NCBI GenBank assembly: GCA_900455085.1
Contig: UGTZ01000001.1
Location: 3,812,501 to 3,876,500 of the forward strand
Source: Providencia rettgeri
GTDB lineage: Bacteria; Pseudomonadota; Gammaproteobacteria; Enterobacterales; Enterobacteriaceae
Direction of reading: 5' to 3'
DNA: 64,000 bases
Under the pieces are notes generated by a model. It ran no database searches. It saw nothing but the letters and a program-made list of their open reading frames with translations, and had not been told where the DNA came from. The translations under genes were made by a program, and so were the position numbers. This document shows, one piece after another, positions 19,289-28,816 of the stretch (position 1 is its first letter; each line of letters begins with the position of its first letter).

Positions 19289-19364
19289 GCCCGGATAGCT
19301 CAGTCGGTAGAGCAGGGGATTGAAAATCCCCGTGTCCTTGGTTCGATTCCGAGTCCGGGCACCA
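19289..19364 (+). tRNA. pheU: tRNA-Phe (GAA)
   Basis: A complete 76-nt cloverleaf: acceptor GCCCGGA/TCCGGGC, D arm GCTC...GAGC, anticodon arm GGGGA-TTGAAAA-TCCCC with anticodon GAA, T arm CTTGG-TTCGATT-CCGAG, and an encoded CCA end. The gene stays intact because the island reconstitutes its 3' end. Confidence 0.98.
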
Positions 19365-19365
19365 C
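19343..19365 (+). repeat. attL: island left boundary in the tRNA-Phe 3' end
   Basis: The T-loop to CCA end of the tRNA (TCGATTCCGAGTCCGG...CACCAC) recurs at 52100-52121, with one G fewer there. The integrase starts about 195 bp downstream. Together they define a tRNA-Phe integrated element of ~32.8 kb. Confidence 0.9.
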
Positions 19366-19559
19366 CTTATTATCAACAGACGTCAACCGACGTCTGTTTT
19401 TGTTTGTAAAGCCCGCTAAAATCAACACTCTCCCAAAGTTTCAACTCAACTGAATTCTACTCGATTCTACCCACATCAACCCCATTGCGTGGGTACAATT
19501 GCGGGTATACACTAGTTCGATAGAATTTTGTACCCACTTTATCTTTCAGGAAGCTCACT

Positions 19560-20824
19560 ATGGCACTGACTGACGCTAAAATTCGGGCGGCGAAACCCGA
19601 TGTGAAATCCTATAAATTAACCGATGGTGCAGGTCTGCACTTATTGGTTCACACTAATGGTTCTAAGTACTGGCGATTACGCTATCGCCACTTAGGTAAA
19701 GAGAAAACCTTAGCATTGGGTTTATACCCTGGTGTCTCTTTATCAGAGGCGCGTTTAAAACGTGATGAAGCAAGAAAATTGATTGCTGACGGTATTGACC
19801 GTGCGAACAAAAACGTGTGGCTAAAGCAGCTTCTGATGCTAATCTCTCTTTTGAAACCATCGCAAGACAATGGCATGCCAGCAATAAAAAATGGTCTGAA
19901 TCACACAGTGAAAAGGTTTTAAAGAGTTTGGAGTCGCATGTCTTTCCTTATATTGGATTACGCGATATCACTACCCTCAAAACCCCTGACCTGCTTATTC
20001 CTATCCGTGCAGCAGAAAGTAAAGAGATTTATGAGATAGCTGCGCGTTTACAGCAACGTATCGCTGCTGTCATGCGTTATGCGGTGCAATCCGGTATTAT
20101 TGGCTATAACCCTGCTATTGATACCACAGGGGCTGTAACGACTGTACAACGCCAACACCGTCCAGCTCTTAACCTTGACCGTCTACCTCAACTCATTGCC
20201 CGTATCGATGCTTATAAAGGGCAACCCGTCACTCGCCTAGCCGTGATGTTAAATTTATTAGTGTTTATTAGGTCAAGCGAACTTCGTTATGCGCGTTGGT
20301 CTGAAATTGACTTCGATAAAGCTTTATGGACTATTCCTGCTCAGCGAAAGCCTATACCCGGCGTTAAATTCTCTCACAGAGGCGCTAAAATGCGCACTCC
20401 GCATTTAGTTCCCCTTAGCCACCAAGCCATCACTATACTGAAAGAAATTTGGGCATGGACGGGTGAACATGAATTGATCCTAACGGGCGCTCATAATCCC
20501 TTTAAGCCTATGAGCGAAAATACCGTCAATAAAGCCTTACGTGTGATGGGCTATGATACGAAGACTGAAATTTGTGGGCACGGTTTTAGAACGATGGCGT
20601 GTAGTTCATTAGTTGAATCAGGTTTATGGTCGAAGGATGCAGTAGAAAGGCAAATGAGCCACCAAGAACGTAACTCAGTGAGGGCTGCTTATATTCATAA
20701 GGCAGAACATATTGATGAACGCCGATTAATGGTGCAATGGTGGGCTGATTATTTGGATGCAAATCGGGAACAAACTATTTCGCCATTCGATTTTGCCAAG
20801 TTTAATAATCCAATTAATCACTAA
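19560..20824 (+). pseudogene. P4/CP4-type tyrosine integrase (one frameshift)
   Basis: A site-specific recombinase of about 420 residues that would integrate and excise the island at tRNA-Phe. The N-terminal domain typical of P4-like integrases is 'MALTDAKIRAAKPDVKSYKLTDGAGLHLLV' with 'YWRLRYRHLGKEKTLALGLYP'. Catalytic residues are readable: Arg in 'RSSELRYARW', His-x-x-Arg in 'ICGHGFRTM', His in 'QMSHQERN' and the nucleophile Tyr in 'VRAAYIHKAEHIDERR'. An extra base near 19815 splits the frame between 'RANKN' and 'VAKAASDANL'. This may be an error or a true inactivation. It points away from the tRNA. Confidence 0.92.
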
Positions 20825-21277
20825 GACTTTAACCATGTCATATAGGAGATCCATTTGCAATACGAGGAGTCGAATAATACGGTAGTATGCCGACTACATC
20901 GATTCTTTGGAAAGTCAAAATAAAGTGATTTCGGAATAGCTTATGCCTAAAAACGTATTCATAATTACAATTTTATTGTAATGCATTTTATTTTGTAGCC
21001 CATCCCCCACCAAAAGCAAGAGCCTCTGCCCATAAGGGCAGGGGCTTTTTTCGTTTTAACTAACGTAAAAGGAAATCATGATGAAAAATATAACACATTA
21101 TCGGATCTGTGAGTCGGCTCATCACCTTAAGCTAAAACATCATTAATCACGTTTTAAAGCAGATTGTCTGTTTTCAGCTGATTGGCTTTTTATATCAATA
21201 TGTTCCACTTAAAGAAAAATAGCTCTCTTTATCAAAATATCGCCATTAATTAAATCACAATACATCAATAATGGAAT
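20825..21277. other. Gap between integrase and ardA
   Basis: About 450 bp with no supportable gene. It contains the terminator at 21019-21052 and, beyond it, an AT-rich stretch that should hold the ardA promoter. Confidence 0.45.
21019..21052 (+). terminator. Intrinsic terminator after the integrase
   Basis: AGCCtCTGCCC-ataa-GGGCAGGGGCT followed by TTTTTT, about 200 bp beyond the integrase stop codon. Confidence 0.8.
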
Positions 21278-21868
21278 ATGAATATGCGCATAACAGCAAC
21301 GGCTTCCCCATGCCTAAAATCGGGGATGATTTCTGTTTTTATCACGAATTTAGGAAAATATAACGAAGGAGAGCTGGTTGGTGAGTGGCTTGAGCTTCCG
21401 GCAACCTCAAAAGAGATCGAACACTCTTTAATGCGGATTGGCATTGATGGCATTCGCTATGAAGAGTATTTCTTGACGGACTATGAGTCCTCAATTGATG
21501 GCCTTTCTTCCTGCATTTCAGAATACAGCCTTTTAGATGAGTTAAACGAGTTAGCCACGCAATTAGCCATGTTATCGCCTGATGAAATTGACCTTTATCA
21601 GGCGGCAATTGAAATCGGTTATTCAACGAGTTCAATTCATGATTTAATTTATTTAGCGGATAATTTAGATTCTTTCCAGCAATTAGCGGGGGTCAATAAT
21701 GAATATGATTTAGGTTATTACTGGATAGAAGAAAGTGGTTGTTATGATTTAGCACAACTTGGTCACTTATCCCACTATTTTGATTATGAACGCTATGGAT
21801 GTGATGTTTGTCTTGAACAGGGGGGAAATTTTTACAGTGGAGGATATGTTTATCATACGGATGGGTAG
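21278..21868 (+). CDS. ardA: Antirestriction protein ArdA
   Basis: A DNA-mimic protein of 196 residues that inhibits type I restriction-modification enzymes. The family opening is clear at residues ~20-40 ('VFITNLGKYNEGELVGEWLELPA'), followed by 'YEEYFLTDYES', the acidic middle and 'YYWIEESGCYDL' with 'YFDYERYGCDVCLEQGG'. The protein is strongly acidic, as expected for DNA mimicry. ATG 21278 is the likely start, with a weak TGGA upstream; Met at codon 3 is also possible. It would protect the incoming island. Two unrelated antirestriction genes lie in the right arm. Confidence 0.92.
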   Translation: MNMRITATASPCLKSGMISVFITNLGKYNEGELVGEWLELPATSKEIEHSLMRIGIDGIRYEEYFLTDYESSIDGLSSCISEYSLLDELNELATQLAMLSPDEIDLYQAAIEIGYSTSSIHDLIYLADNLDSFQQLAGVNNEYDLGYYWIEESGCYDLAQLGHLSHYFDYERYGCDVCLEQGGNFYSGGYVYHTDG

Positions 21869-22139
21869 ATAGGACAACAGAATGAGAATCAAGTAGCTTT
21901 AATCCCTTAAAGTGGAGAATAAATAATACAGTGGTATCACAATGACATCCATAAGCTAGAACGTTAATCAAACTAAACTCTATTTTAAGCCATCTTTACA
22001 GATATCCGAAAAGATGGCTATTCTGATATTGTTTTTATTTAATTCAAACTATTAAATAGGTGCTTATCTTACTGTGGTGACAAATGCACTATTAGAAGCA
22101 GAATAAAACGACGAGTAGTATTTTACATTTGAACACAAA
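21869..22139. other. Gap between ardA and the IS1595-family element
   Basis: About 270 bp with no gene I can support, ending at the left target duplication TAAAATTA (22140-22147). Confidence 0.4.
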
Positions 22140-22147
22140 TAAAATTA

Positions 22148-22864
22148 GGGGCTGTCCTAGATAACTAAGATCATCTAGGATAGTTCCATGAGAAAAAGTA
22201 GACTCAGTCAGTACAAACAAGAACGGTTACTTGAACTGTTTATTGCAGGCTCCACAGCCCGTATTGCCGCAGAGTTGGTTGGTGTCCACAGAAATACAGC
22301 TGCTTACTATTTTCATCGGCTCAGAGTGCTGATAGCTGAGCACGTTGATAAGCACACTTGGTTTGATGGCGAGATTGAACTGGATGAAAGTTATTTTAGT
22401 GGTCGTCGCAAAGGTCAGCGTGGTAGAGGTGCAGCAGGAAAAGTGCCTTTCTTCGGGCTTATCAAGCGTGTTGGCAAGGTTTATACCAAGGTCATACCCG
22501 AGGCTAAATCGCGGACATTACTGCCAATAATTGAGTCAAAAATTTACCCTGACAGCATCGTCTACACAGATAATTTTGCCAGTTATGACGTACTGGCTGT
22601 GAGCGATTTTAAGCATTACAGGATCAATCACAGCACTCAATTTGTCGACAAAAAAGACTGGCAAAATCACATCAATGGCATTGAGAATTTTTGTAACCAA
22701 GCGAAGCGTCATATGCGTAAATTTAACGGCATTCCAAAGGCACATTTTGAGCTGCATCTGAAGGAATGTGAGTGGCGATTTAACACACCCAGTGCAAAAC
22801 AAAAATTAATCATTCTAAAACAAATGGTTAAAGGTAAGATTTAAACCTTATCTAGGACAGACCC
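22148..22864 (+). mobile_element. IS1595-family insertion sequence, complete, with 8-bp target duplication
   Basis: 717 bp. The terminal inverted repeats begin GGGGCTGTCCTAGATAA on the left and GGGTCTGTCCTAGATAA (reverse complement) on the right. Both sides are flanked by TAAAATTA (22140-22147 and 22865-22872), an 8-bp duplication as expected for the family. Intact ends, duplication and transposase indicate a recent insertion. Confidence 0.95.
22188..22844 (+). CDS. IS1595-family (IS1016-like) transposase
   Basis: A 218-residue transposase filling the insertion sequence. The N-terminal helix-turn-helix is 'ARIAAELVGVHRNTAAYYFHRLR'. The DDE-type core is visible as 'GEIELDESYFSGRRKGQRGRG', 'DSIVYTDNFASYDVL' and 'HINGIENFCNQAKRHMRKFNG'. 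Length suits the short IS1016 branch. The reading frame is intact, in contrast to the transposase relics beside it. Confidence 0.93.
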   Translation: MRKSRLSQYKQERLLELFIAGSTARIAAELVGVHRNTAAYYFHRLRVLIAEHVDKHTWFDGEIELDESYFSGRRKGQRGRGAAGKVPFFGLIKRVGKVYTKVIPEAKSRTLLPIIESKIYPDSIVYTDNFASYDVLAVSDFKHYRINHSTQFVDKKDWQNHINGIENFCNQAKRHMRKFNGIPKAHFELHLKECEWRFNTPSAKQKLIILKQMVKGKI

Positions 22865-22868
22865 TAAA

Positions 22869-23290
22869 ATTATTATTTGCTCATAATTGAGCTCTGTGAT
22901 GCAATCAAAATAGCACCACAGGCAGTTTTCATCCCTAACTTAGATAGATTAGCGACTATTTATGCTTTTTTAGCCGTAAGGATATTCCAATTAAAGTTTG
23001 CCGATGAGCAAGTTGAAGATATGAGTTGTGATAAATTTTTATCATCCTAAGCATAGAAGTTACTTTGGCTTAAAAGATTAAAAGCACCATTCCCAGAAAG
23101 AATACCAACAGCATAATGGGCTTATGAACAGCTTTCAAGGCTTGGCTGTTAGAAAGATAGTAAAAGAAATGGAAAAGCGTCAGTTAAGATGCTGTGGGAA
23201 GCTTAGTTCAAATTACAAGCCATGTTGGAGGGCTACGAACTTGCTAACTCTCTTGAACTGGGCTTGTGATCTATACAGACCGCATAGCAA
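22869..23290 (+). pseudogene. Relic of an IS4/Tn5-like transposase, C-terminal part
   Basis: Translated through stops, the plus strand gives 'ELCDAIKIAPQAVFIPNLDRLATIYAFLAVRIFQLKF', 'WAYEQLSRLGC*KDSKRNGKASVKMLWEA', 'KLQAMLEGYELANSLELGL', which matches the C-terminal region of Tn5/IS50-type transposases. Several stops and slips show decay. The N-terminal part is absent; the IS1595 element lies directly at its left edge and may have inserted into it. Confidence 0.7.
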
Positions 23291-23329
23291 ATGGTTTACT
23301 TTAGGCCTATAAAGCGTTATTACCGACTG

Positions 23330-23824
23330 CGCCTAAATGACGCAACTTTCTCTTCGTTCAGGATAAGTATCTTTGTTTACTTTGCCCTCCCTCTTGAAGG
23401 GGCTCCTTCCCGTTTTTTGAGCCAGCCAATGGTGATTTAGTTATTCAGCCATCCATCGCTAGCCACGACCAATCAATCATATCCAAATGTTCACAGCATT
23501 CAGCCAAAAGCGCTCTAAGACACCAGCATCACGCTATTCCCGGAGGCAGCAGTGTACAGTACTCGATAAACATATCCCAGAGACATTTAGCTTATTCAGT
23601 CTAGCAACCGATTCTGAACGCAAAAAAATAACATTCATAACAGCGCGGTTATCAACTCGTTTACGGTAAGTGCCGAGCGGATGATTGGTTTTGTGTTCAG
23701 GGATAAGCGGTGCTAGTTTTTCCCAGAGTTCATCGCTAATCTGCCAATAACCGCCCACCATACATTACCCTCAGAAATTATGGTAATTTATTATATATAC
23801 TATAATTCTTTCTGGGATAGGCTC
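23330..23824 (-). pseudogene. Relic of an IS5-family insertion sequence
   Basis: The minus strand encodes 'MVGGYWQISDELWEKLAPLIPEHKTNHPLGTYRKRVDNRAVMNVIFL', the N-terminus of IS5-type transposases, then through frameshifts 'LLAECCEHLDMIDWSWLAMDG' and 'SPLAG'. The start-side terminus GAGCCTATCCCAGA is at 23824-23811. The C-terminal part is missing at the junction with the Tn5-like relic. Non-functional. Confidence 0.75.
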
Positions 23825-23879
23825 TTAAAGTAATAATTTGTATATTTTATCAATCAGCTCTTCGAGCTGTAGTGATAGT

Positions 23880-24089
23880 TTAAGTTAATGTTTTATTTTC
23901 ATTAATATTCTTTGTTTTATCTTCAAAGTGTTGTTTAAAAATTAAAACCTCACTCATTTTTACCTTACCATGCCTATTTCTTTTAGGTAAAGGCAATCCT
24001 TCTAATTCACATGTGGTTCTATATAACATAGCTAAATATTCAGCCTTAATACCAATATATAGGGCAAAGGAATCTATATCAATATTCAT
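23880..24089 (-). CDS. Small protein, possible DNA-binding
   Basis: A 69-residue reading frame just downstream of galE on the same strand: 'MNIDIDSFALYIGIKAEYLAMLYRTTCELEGLPLPKRNRHGKVKMSEVLIFKQHF'. The pattern of a short helical region followed by 'LPLPKRNRHGKVKMSEVLIF' vaguely resembles excisionase/AlpA-like winged helices, in which 'P...R.G...F...DV..F' is common. I do not recognise the family. A coding start near 24089 with weak ribosome site makes it plausible but unproven. Confidence 0.45.
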   Translation of the reverse strand: MNIDIDSFALYIGIKAEYLAMLYRTTCELEGLPLPKRNRHGKVKMSEVLIFKQHFEDKTKNINENKTLT

Positions 24090-24112
24090 ATTTTAACCTA
24101 AATAAAATAACT

Positions 24113-25135
24113 CTATTTATAGCCATTGGGGTTTTGAGATTGCCAACGCCAGCTATCGTTCACCATATCTTGCACGGAGTACTGAGATTTCCAACCTAAA
24201 TCAGTAAAAGCTTTATTAGGGCTAGACCAACACTCAGCAATATCACCGGGGCGCCGATCAACTATTTTGTATTGGATTTGTTTGCTTGATGCCTTTTCGA
24301 AGGCAGCGATCATTTCTAATACACTAGTGCCTTTACCGGTACCTAAATTATAAATATGGAGCCCTGCTTTTTGACTAACACCATTCAAGGCAGCAATGTG
24401 TCCACTCGCTAAATCCATGACATGGATATAATCACGAACACCAGTACCATCTGGAGTTGGATAGTCTGCACCAAATACCATCACTTCTTTATGCCGACCA
24501 ACAGCAACTTGAGCGATATAAGGGGCCAAATTATTTGGAATACCTTGAGGGTCTTCCCCCATTAAACCTGAATGGTGGGCCCCGATAGGGTTAAAATAAC
24601 GTAATAAAGTCAGTGACCATTCATCATGAGCAATATGTAAATCGGTAAGAATGCGTTCAACCATATATTTGCTGGTACCATATGGATTGGTTGTACCACC
24701 TAATTTCGATTCTTCGGTTAACGGTACTTCTTCAGGTTCACCATACACCGTCGCCGAAGAACTAAAAATGAGGCTTTTCACACCCGCTTTTTGCATTGAT
24801 GTGATTAAAACCAATGTACCATTAACATTATTGTCATAGTACTCAATCGGTTTTTGAACTGACTCACCCACTGCTTTTAGCCCTGCAAAATGAATCACCG
24901 ATACAATTTTATGTTCAGCAAAAATGGTATCTAAAATTTTGCTATCACGTACATCACCGACGTAGAAAATAGGTTTAGTGCCAGTAATGGTTTCAATGCG
25001 ATTTAGCACTTCAGGATTAGCATTGCAGAGGTTATCTAAAATAATTGGCTGCATGCCTTGCTCAATCATCTGTACACAAGTATGGCTACCAATATAGCCA
25101 AAACCACCAGTAACTAATACTTTTGCATTTTTCAT
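24113..25135 (-). CDS. galE: UDP-glucose 4-epimerase GalE
   Basis: Interconverts UDP-Glc/UDP-Gal (and possibly the N-acetyl forms); 340 residues. The NAD-binding motif is 'VTGGFGYIGSHTCVQM'. The active-site Ser is in 'FSSSATVYGEPEEVPLTE' and the Y-x3-K is in 'NPYGTSKYMVERIL'. 'LRYFNPIGAHHSGLMGEDPQGIPNNL' is classic GalE. It is the last gene of the leftward polysaccharide operon, 9 bp after the wzc fragment, and would supply UDP-Gal or UDP-GalNAc for the repeat unit. Confidence 0.95.
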   Translation of the reverse strand: MKNAKVLVTGGFGYIGSHTCVQMIEQGMQPIILDNLCNANPEVLNRIETITGTKPIFYVGDVRDSKILDTIFAEHKIVSVIHFAGLKAVGESVQKPIEYYDNNVNGTLVLITSMQKAGVKSLIFSSSATVYGEPEEVPLTEESKLGGTTNPYGTSKYMVERILTDLHIAHDEWSLTLLRYFNPIGAHHSGLMGEDPQGIPNNLAPYIAQVAVGRHKEVMVFGADYPTPDGTGVRDYIHVMDLASGHIAALNGVSQKAGLHIYNLGTGKGTSVLEMIAAFEKASSKQIQYKIVDRRPGDIAECWSSPNKAFTDLGWKSQYSVQDMVNDSWRWQSQNPNGYK

Positions 25136-25144
25136 TGTACTTTC

Positions 25145-25882
25145 CTAGTGCTCATAAACATAATTATAATCGTCTGACTTGGCATCGATACCATTGAGGA
25201 TAACGCCAGTGATTTCGATACCGTTTTGTTTAAAGCATTTTAGCGATAGCTCAATATCTTTCACTGTATTGACACCATAGTAGGCAATAAGCAGTGAGGT
25301 GCCGACGTACTTACCAATAATCGCGGAGCCCGTGATTGCTAAGATTGACGCGGTATCGATAACCACGATATCATATTGCCCTTTCACCGTGTCGAGCATG
25401 TGTTTAAAGCGTTCTCCCATCAATGACTCAGAAGAGTGAGTGACATTTTTACCACGGCAGATCACATCTAGGTTTTCAATCACACCACGGTGAATGGCCG
25501 GTTGCGTAATGTCCTGCTGAGCCAAATATTCGGATAACCCCGTTTTATTGCTTAAACCAAAGGCTTTATGAATACGACCTTTACGTAAGTCAGTATCGAT
25601 TAACAATACTTTTTTGCCTGCATTTGCTAGCACCACAGCCATATTAGAGGTAACAAAACTTTTACCTACACCCGGTGAAGCACTGGTGACCATAACCAGG
25701 TTATTACCTTTGTTCATTACCGAGAAGTAAACACTAAACACTAGTACGCAAAGAACGAATGGCTTCAACCGCCGTATCGGCAGGGTTTTCTAACGCGAGT
25801 GGGTGCTTGTTACCTTCTGCAATTAATTTCTTCTCATAGTGAGCAAAATGCTGGCTACGAGTAGTCTCAGTGAGAGACGCTT
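25145..25882 (-). pseudogene. wzc: Truncated tyrosine autokinase Wzc, C-terminal kinase fragment
   Basis: Only the cytoplasmic BY-kinase domain of a capsule-type Wzc remains. It starts abruptly at 'ASLTETTRSQHFAHYEKKL' just after two stop codons, with no Wzz-like membrane part. Walker A 'SASPGVGKSFVTSNMAVVLA', Walker A' 'VLLIDTDLRKG' and Walker B 'DIVVIDTA' survive. The C-terminal tyrosine cluster is short ('DDYNYVYEH'). A 7-bp tandem duplication (AGTGTTT twice, near 25732) shifts the frame after 'IRSLRTS', a lesion unlike the homopolymer slips elsewhere, so this is a true pseudogene. wza and wzb are absent. Confidence 0.85.
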
Positions 25883-25926
25883 ACTAAGCACAAGACCATC
25901 CTATGATAAAAAATGTTTAGATAAGG

Positions 25927-25960
25927 TATAAGTGATGAGGAAGCATCATTCCCACTTATA
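25927..25960. repeat. Inverted repeat between ugd and the wzc fragment
   Basis: TATAAGTG (25927-25934) and CACTTATA (25953-25960) with nested GATG/CATC can form a hairpin after the ugd stop codon. No T-tract follows closely on the minus strand, so it is a weak terminator candidate. Confidence 0.4.
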
Positions 25961-25988
25961 CGTGTTTCATGTAAATTTTATCTATTTA

Positions 25989-27155
25989 TTAATCGTTACC
26001 AAAAAGATCTCGAGTATACACTTTATCCGCCACATCTTCGATTTCAGGCACCATCCGGTTGGCTAAAATAATATCGCTGTCCGCTTTAAAGGTCTCAAGG
26101 TCACGGTAGACTTTTGAACGGAAGAATTCATCTTCTTTCAGCACCGGTTCATACACAATCACTTCGATACCTTTGGCTTTGATACGTTTCATGACGCCTT
26201 GTACCGCAGACGCACGGAAGTTATCTGACCCCGCTTTCATCACCAAACGGTAGACACCAACTTTGCGTGGTGCTTTAGCAATAATTGCGTCGGAAATAAA
26301 ATCTTTGCGAGTACAGTTTGATTCCACAATGGCGTTAATTAAGTTATTCGGTACATCATCATAGTTGGCTAATAGCTGTTTGGTATCTTTTGGCAAGCAA
26401 TAACCGCCGTAACCGAAAGATGGGTTGTTATAATGGCTGCCGATACGCGGGTCTAATGACACCCCTTCAATGATTTGTCGTGCGTTCAAACCACGGCTTT
26501 CTGCATAGGTATCTAATTCATTGAAATAAGCGACGCGCATCGCCAAATAGGTGTTTGCAAACAGTTTAACCGCTTCGGCTTCAGTGCCATCGTTAAACAG
26601 CACAGGAACGTCTTTTTTGATAGCACCTTCGAGCAGCAAGTTCGCAAAATTTTCGGCACGCTCAGAGCGCTCGCCCACCACAATACGAGAAGGGTGCAGG
26701 TTATCCCAAAGTGCGCGACCTTCGCGTAAAAACTCAGGCGAGAAAATGACATTGGTGTAGCCGAACTCTTCACGTAAACGCTCGGTGAAGCCGACAGGAA
26801 TAGTGGATTTGACGATAATCGTGGCATCAGGGTTAATGTTCTGCACATCATGAATGACCGACTCAACCGATTTAGTATTAAAGTAGTTGGTTTTCGGGTC
26901 ATAATCTGTCGGTGTTGCCACAATCACGTACAGGGCGCCAGTATAGGCTTCAACGATATCTTGCGTGGCACGGAAATTGAGTGTTTTTTCCCGTAGAAAC
27001 TGCTCGATTTCAGCATCAATAATTGGTGACTGTTTGTTATTCAGCATCGCCACTTTTTCGGCAATGATATCGACTGCCACCACTTCATGGTGTTGTGACA
27101 GTAACATGGCATTAGACAGACCCACATAGCCTGTACCCGCAATTGCTATTTTCAT
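25989..27155 (-). CDS. ugd: UDP-glucose 6-dehydrogenase
   Basis: Oxidises UDP-glucose to UDP-glucuronate with two NAD+; 388 residues, as in the E. coli Ugd group. The Rossmann motif is 'IAGTGYVGLSNAMLL'. The catalytic cysteine is in 'FGYGGYCLPKDTKQLLANYDD', preceded by 'NTYLAMRVAYFNELDTYAES' and 'GVSLDPRIGSHYNNPS'. It lies between wbuC and the wzc fragment in the operon, so glucuronic acid is a probable component of the polysaccharide or a substrate for another cell process. Confidence 0.95.
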   Translation of the reverse strand: MKIAIAGTGYVGLSNAMLLSQHHEVVAVDIIAEKVAMLNNKQSPIIDAEIEQFLREKTLNFRATQDIVEAYTGALYVIVATPTDYDPKTNYFNTKSVESVIHDVQNINPDATIIVKSTIPVGFTERLREEFGYTNVIFSPEFLREGRALWDNLHPSRIVVGERSERAENFANLLLEGAIKKDVPVLFNDGTEAEAVKLFANTYLAMRVAYFNELDTYAESRGLNARQIIEGVSLDPRIGSHYNNPSFGYGGYCLPKDTKQLLANYDDVPNNLINAIVESNCTRKDFISDAIIAKAPRKVGVYRLVMKAGSDNFRASAVQGVMKRIKAKGIEVIVYEPVLKEDEFFRSKVYRDLETFKADSDIILANRMVPEIEDVADKVYTRDLFGND

Positions 27156-27228
27156 ATAATGACCAAAATATTATGTGAATAAATCAGATAAAAAATACTT
27201 AAAGACTATAGAAAGTGTGAGAAATAAT

Positions 27229-27627
27229 TTATATCATTCTCTTTGCAAAACTAGGGTCAAAAGGTCCTTCTTTTATTTCTAAAATCAATGCTTTGTCAGA
27301 TAAGCATTCTAAACTATGAATTTCATTAGAGGGAATTTCAACTGCTATAATTGGTGTATTAGCTCCAATTATGTCAGTTTTTATTATGTTCTCATTTCGA
27401 TCTAATGTAGTTAATTTTAAGCTTCCTTCTAAAATAAAAAACATTTCCCACTGATGTTGTAATTCATGATAGTGAGGCTCGACATAGCTTCCTTTTACTA
27501 AGGCTATTAATAATCTTTGAACTTTATCTTGATGGGAGTTATGAAGTAAATAGTGAGCTCTTTTTCTGGGGGAATCTTTAGCTTCAATATAAATATTTTC
27601 TATGATTTTATTATCAATATATTGCAT
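27229..27627 (-). CDS. wbuC: WbuC family cupin protein
   Basis: A 132-residue cupin-fold metalloprotein. The metal-binding pattern is visible in 'GSYVEPHYHELQHQWEMFFILEGSLKLTTLD' (H-x-H...E/W...G) and 'VEIPSNEIHSLECL'. WbuC commonly closes fnlA-fnlB-fnlC-wbuB modules in O-antigen clusters such as E. coli O26, which is exactly the order here. Its biochemical role is not established. It lies 2 bp downstream of wbuB. Confidence 0.88.
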   Translation of the reverse strand: MQYIDNKIIENIYIEAKDSPRKRAHYLLHNSHQDKVQRLLIALVKGSYVEPHYHELQHQWEMFFILEGSLKLTTLDRNENIIKTDIIGANTPIIAVEIPSNEIHSLECLSDKALILEIKEGPFDPSFAKRMI

Positions 27628-27629
27628 TT

Positions 27630-28816
27630 TTAAATACCTAGTTTTTCCAAAATAGAGGAAGCAATAGCTTTGACATCAAATTCATCTTTTAGTAATTTAA
27701 ACCCATTATCACCAAGTTTCGTTCTGAGTTCTTTATCTTCATACAAAGAGATCGCTGAATTTAATAGTGCCTCATCGTCACCATTAATATGGATATACCC
27801 TGCATTAAAATTATTGATTAAAGTCATTAGATCATTATCATTATTTACACTTCCAAGAATAGGAAGTGATTGCACCATATAACCAAGTAATTTACCTGGA
27901 AAGTTATGTGACGAGTGCTCTCTAGCTAATGAAAAAGACCTACATCAACTTCAGATAATAATATTTTAAATTCATCTTGATTTAATGATGGTAAGTATGT
28001 TGTATTATGCAAATCCCATTCTACTATTAATTTCTTGATTAAATCAACTTCATCTCCTTGACCTACAAATAAAAAATGTGCATCTTTATAAGGTTTCATG
28101 CCTCTAGCTAATTTCATTAAATTTTGCATATCTTGAGCATGGCCTATATTTCCACCATAGAAATAAATAATTTTATTTTGCAATCCTAGTGCTTCTCTAT
28201 AAAAAATAGAGGATGATGTAGGATTTATTGCGGCCCAATTCCTCAAAACATGAGTACGATAGCTTGAATGATACTGGTTAAAAACAGAAATATTTCTATC
28301 GGACATTAACCCTATATTATCTGCTTGATCATAAGATTTTTTTTCAAACCATCGAAAATATTTTTCTAGTAATGAGTTTTTTTTAATTAGCCCTGAATCT
28401 ATACACCATTGTGGAAATAAATCACGTAAAATCAAATAAGATGGACAATTACATGTAGATTTTATTTTTTTTACTAATGTGCCAAAAAATATTGATGGAG
28501 AATAATAAATAATACCTTGAAAAGTACTTTTATTAGTACATTCTTTAATTGCACTCCATGCTCTAGTTGATAACAATGTTTCATTCAATGCTCGTTTGAC
28601 TTTATTAGTATTTTTTATTTCTCCACTTTTAAACCTCCAAATATTTATATTATCAATAGTATCTTTAGTCAGTTTCTCATTCTGATTAAAGTTGGGTGTA
28701 ATGACGGTTACTTTGTAGCCTTGCTTAAAAAGCTCACAAGCAAGTTCATGAAACATTTTCGCACCAACACGGGTACTGTGAGGTAGGTAATCATCAATAA
28801 TAAGAGCTAAATGCAT
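27630..28816 (-). pseudogene. wbuB: WbuB-like L-FucNAc glycosyltransferase (one frameshift)
   Basis: A GT4-type transferase of about 395 residues, by position the enzyme adding L-FucNAc. The N-terminal part 'MHLALIIDDYLPHSTRVGAKMFHELA' and 'YLILRDLFPQWCIDSGLIKK' match the WbuB group. 'IIYFYGGNIGHAQDMQNLM' and 'FVGQGDEVDLIKKL' form the C-terminal Rossmann domain. A slip near 27900-27930 separates 'LLSEVDVGLFH' from 'FPGKLLGYMVQSLPILGSVNN'. The start ATG shares one A with the stop of fnlC (TAATG), indicating coupled translation. Probably intact apart from a sequence error. Confidence 0.82.

Noticed and set aside
23124..23312. Plus-strand frame of 62 codons as a novel small gene
   Set aside because: It reads as part of the decayed Tn5-like transposase C-terminus when neighbouring frames are joined.
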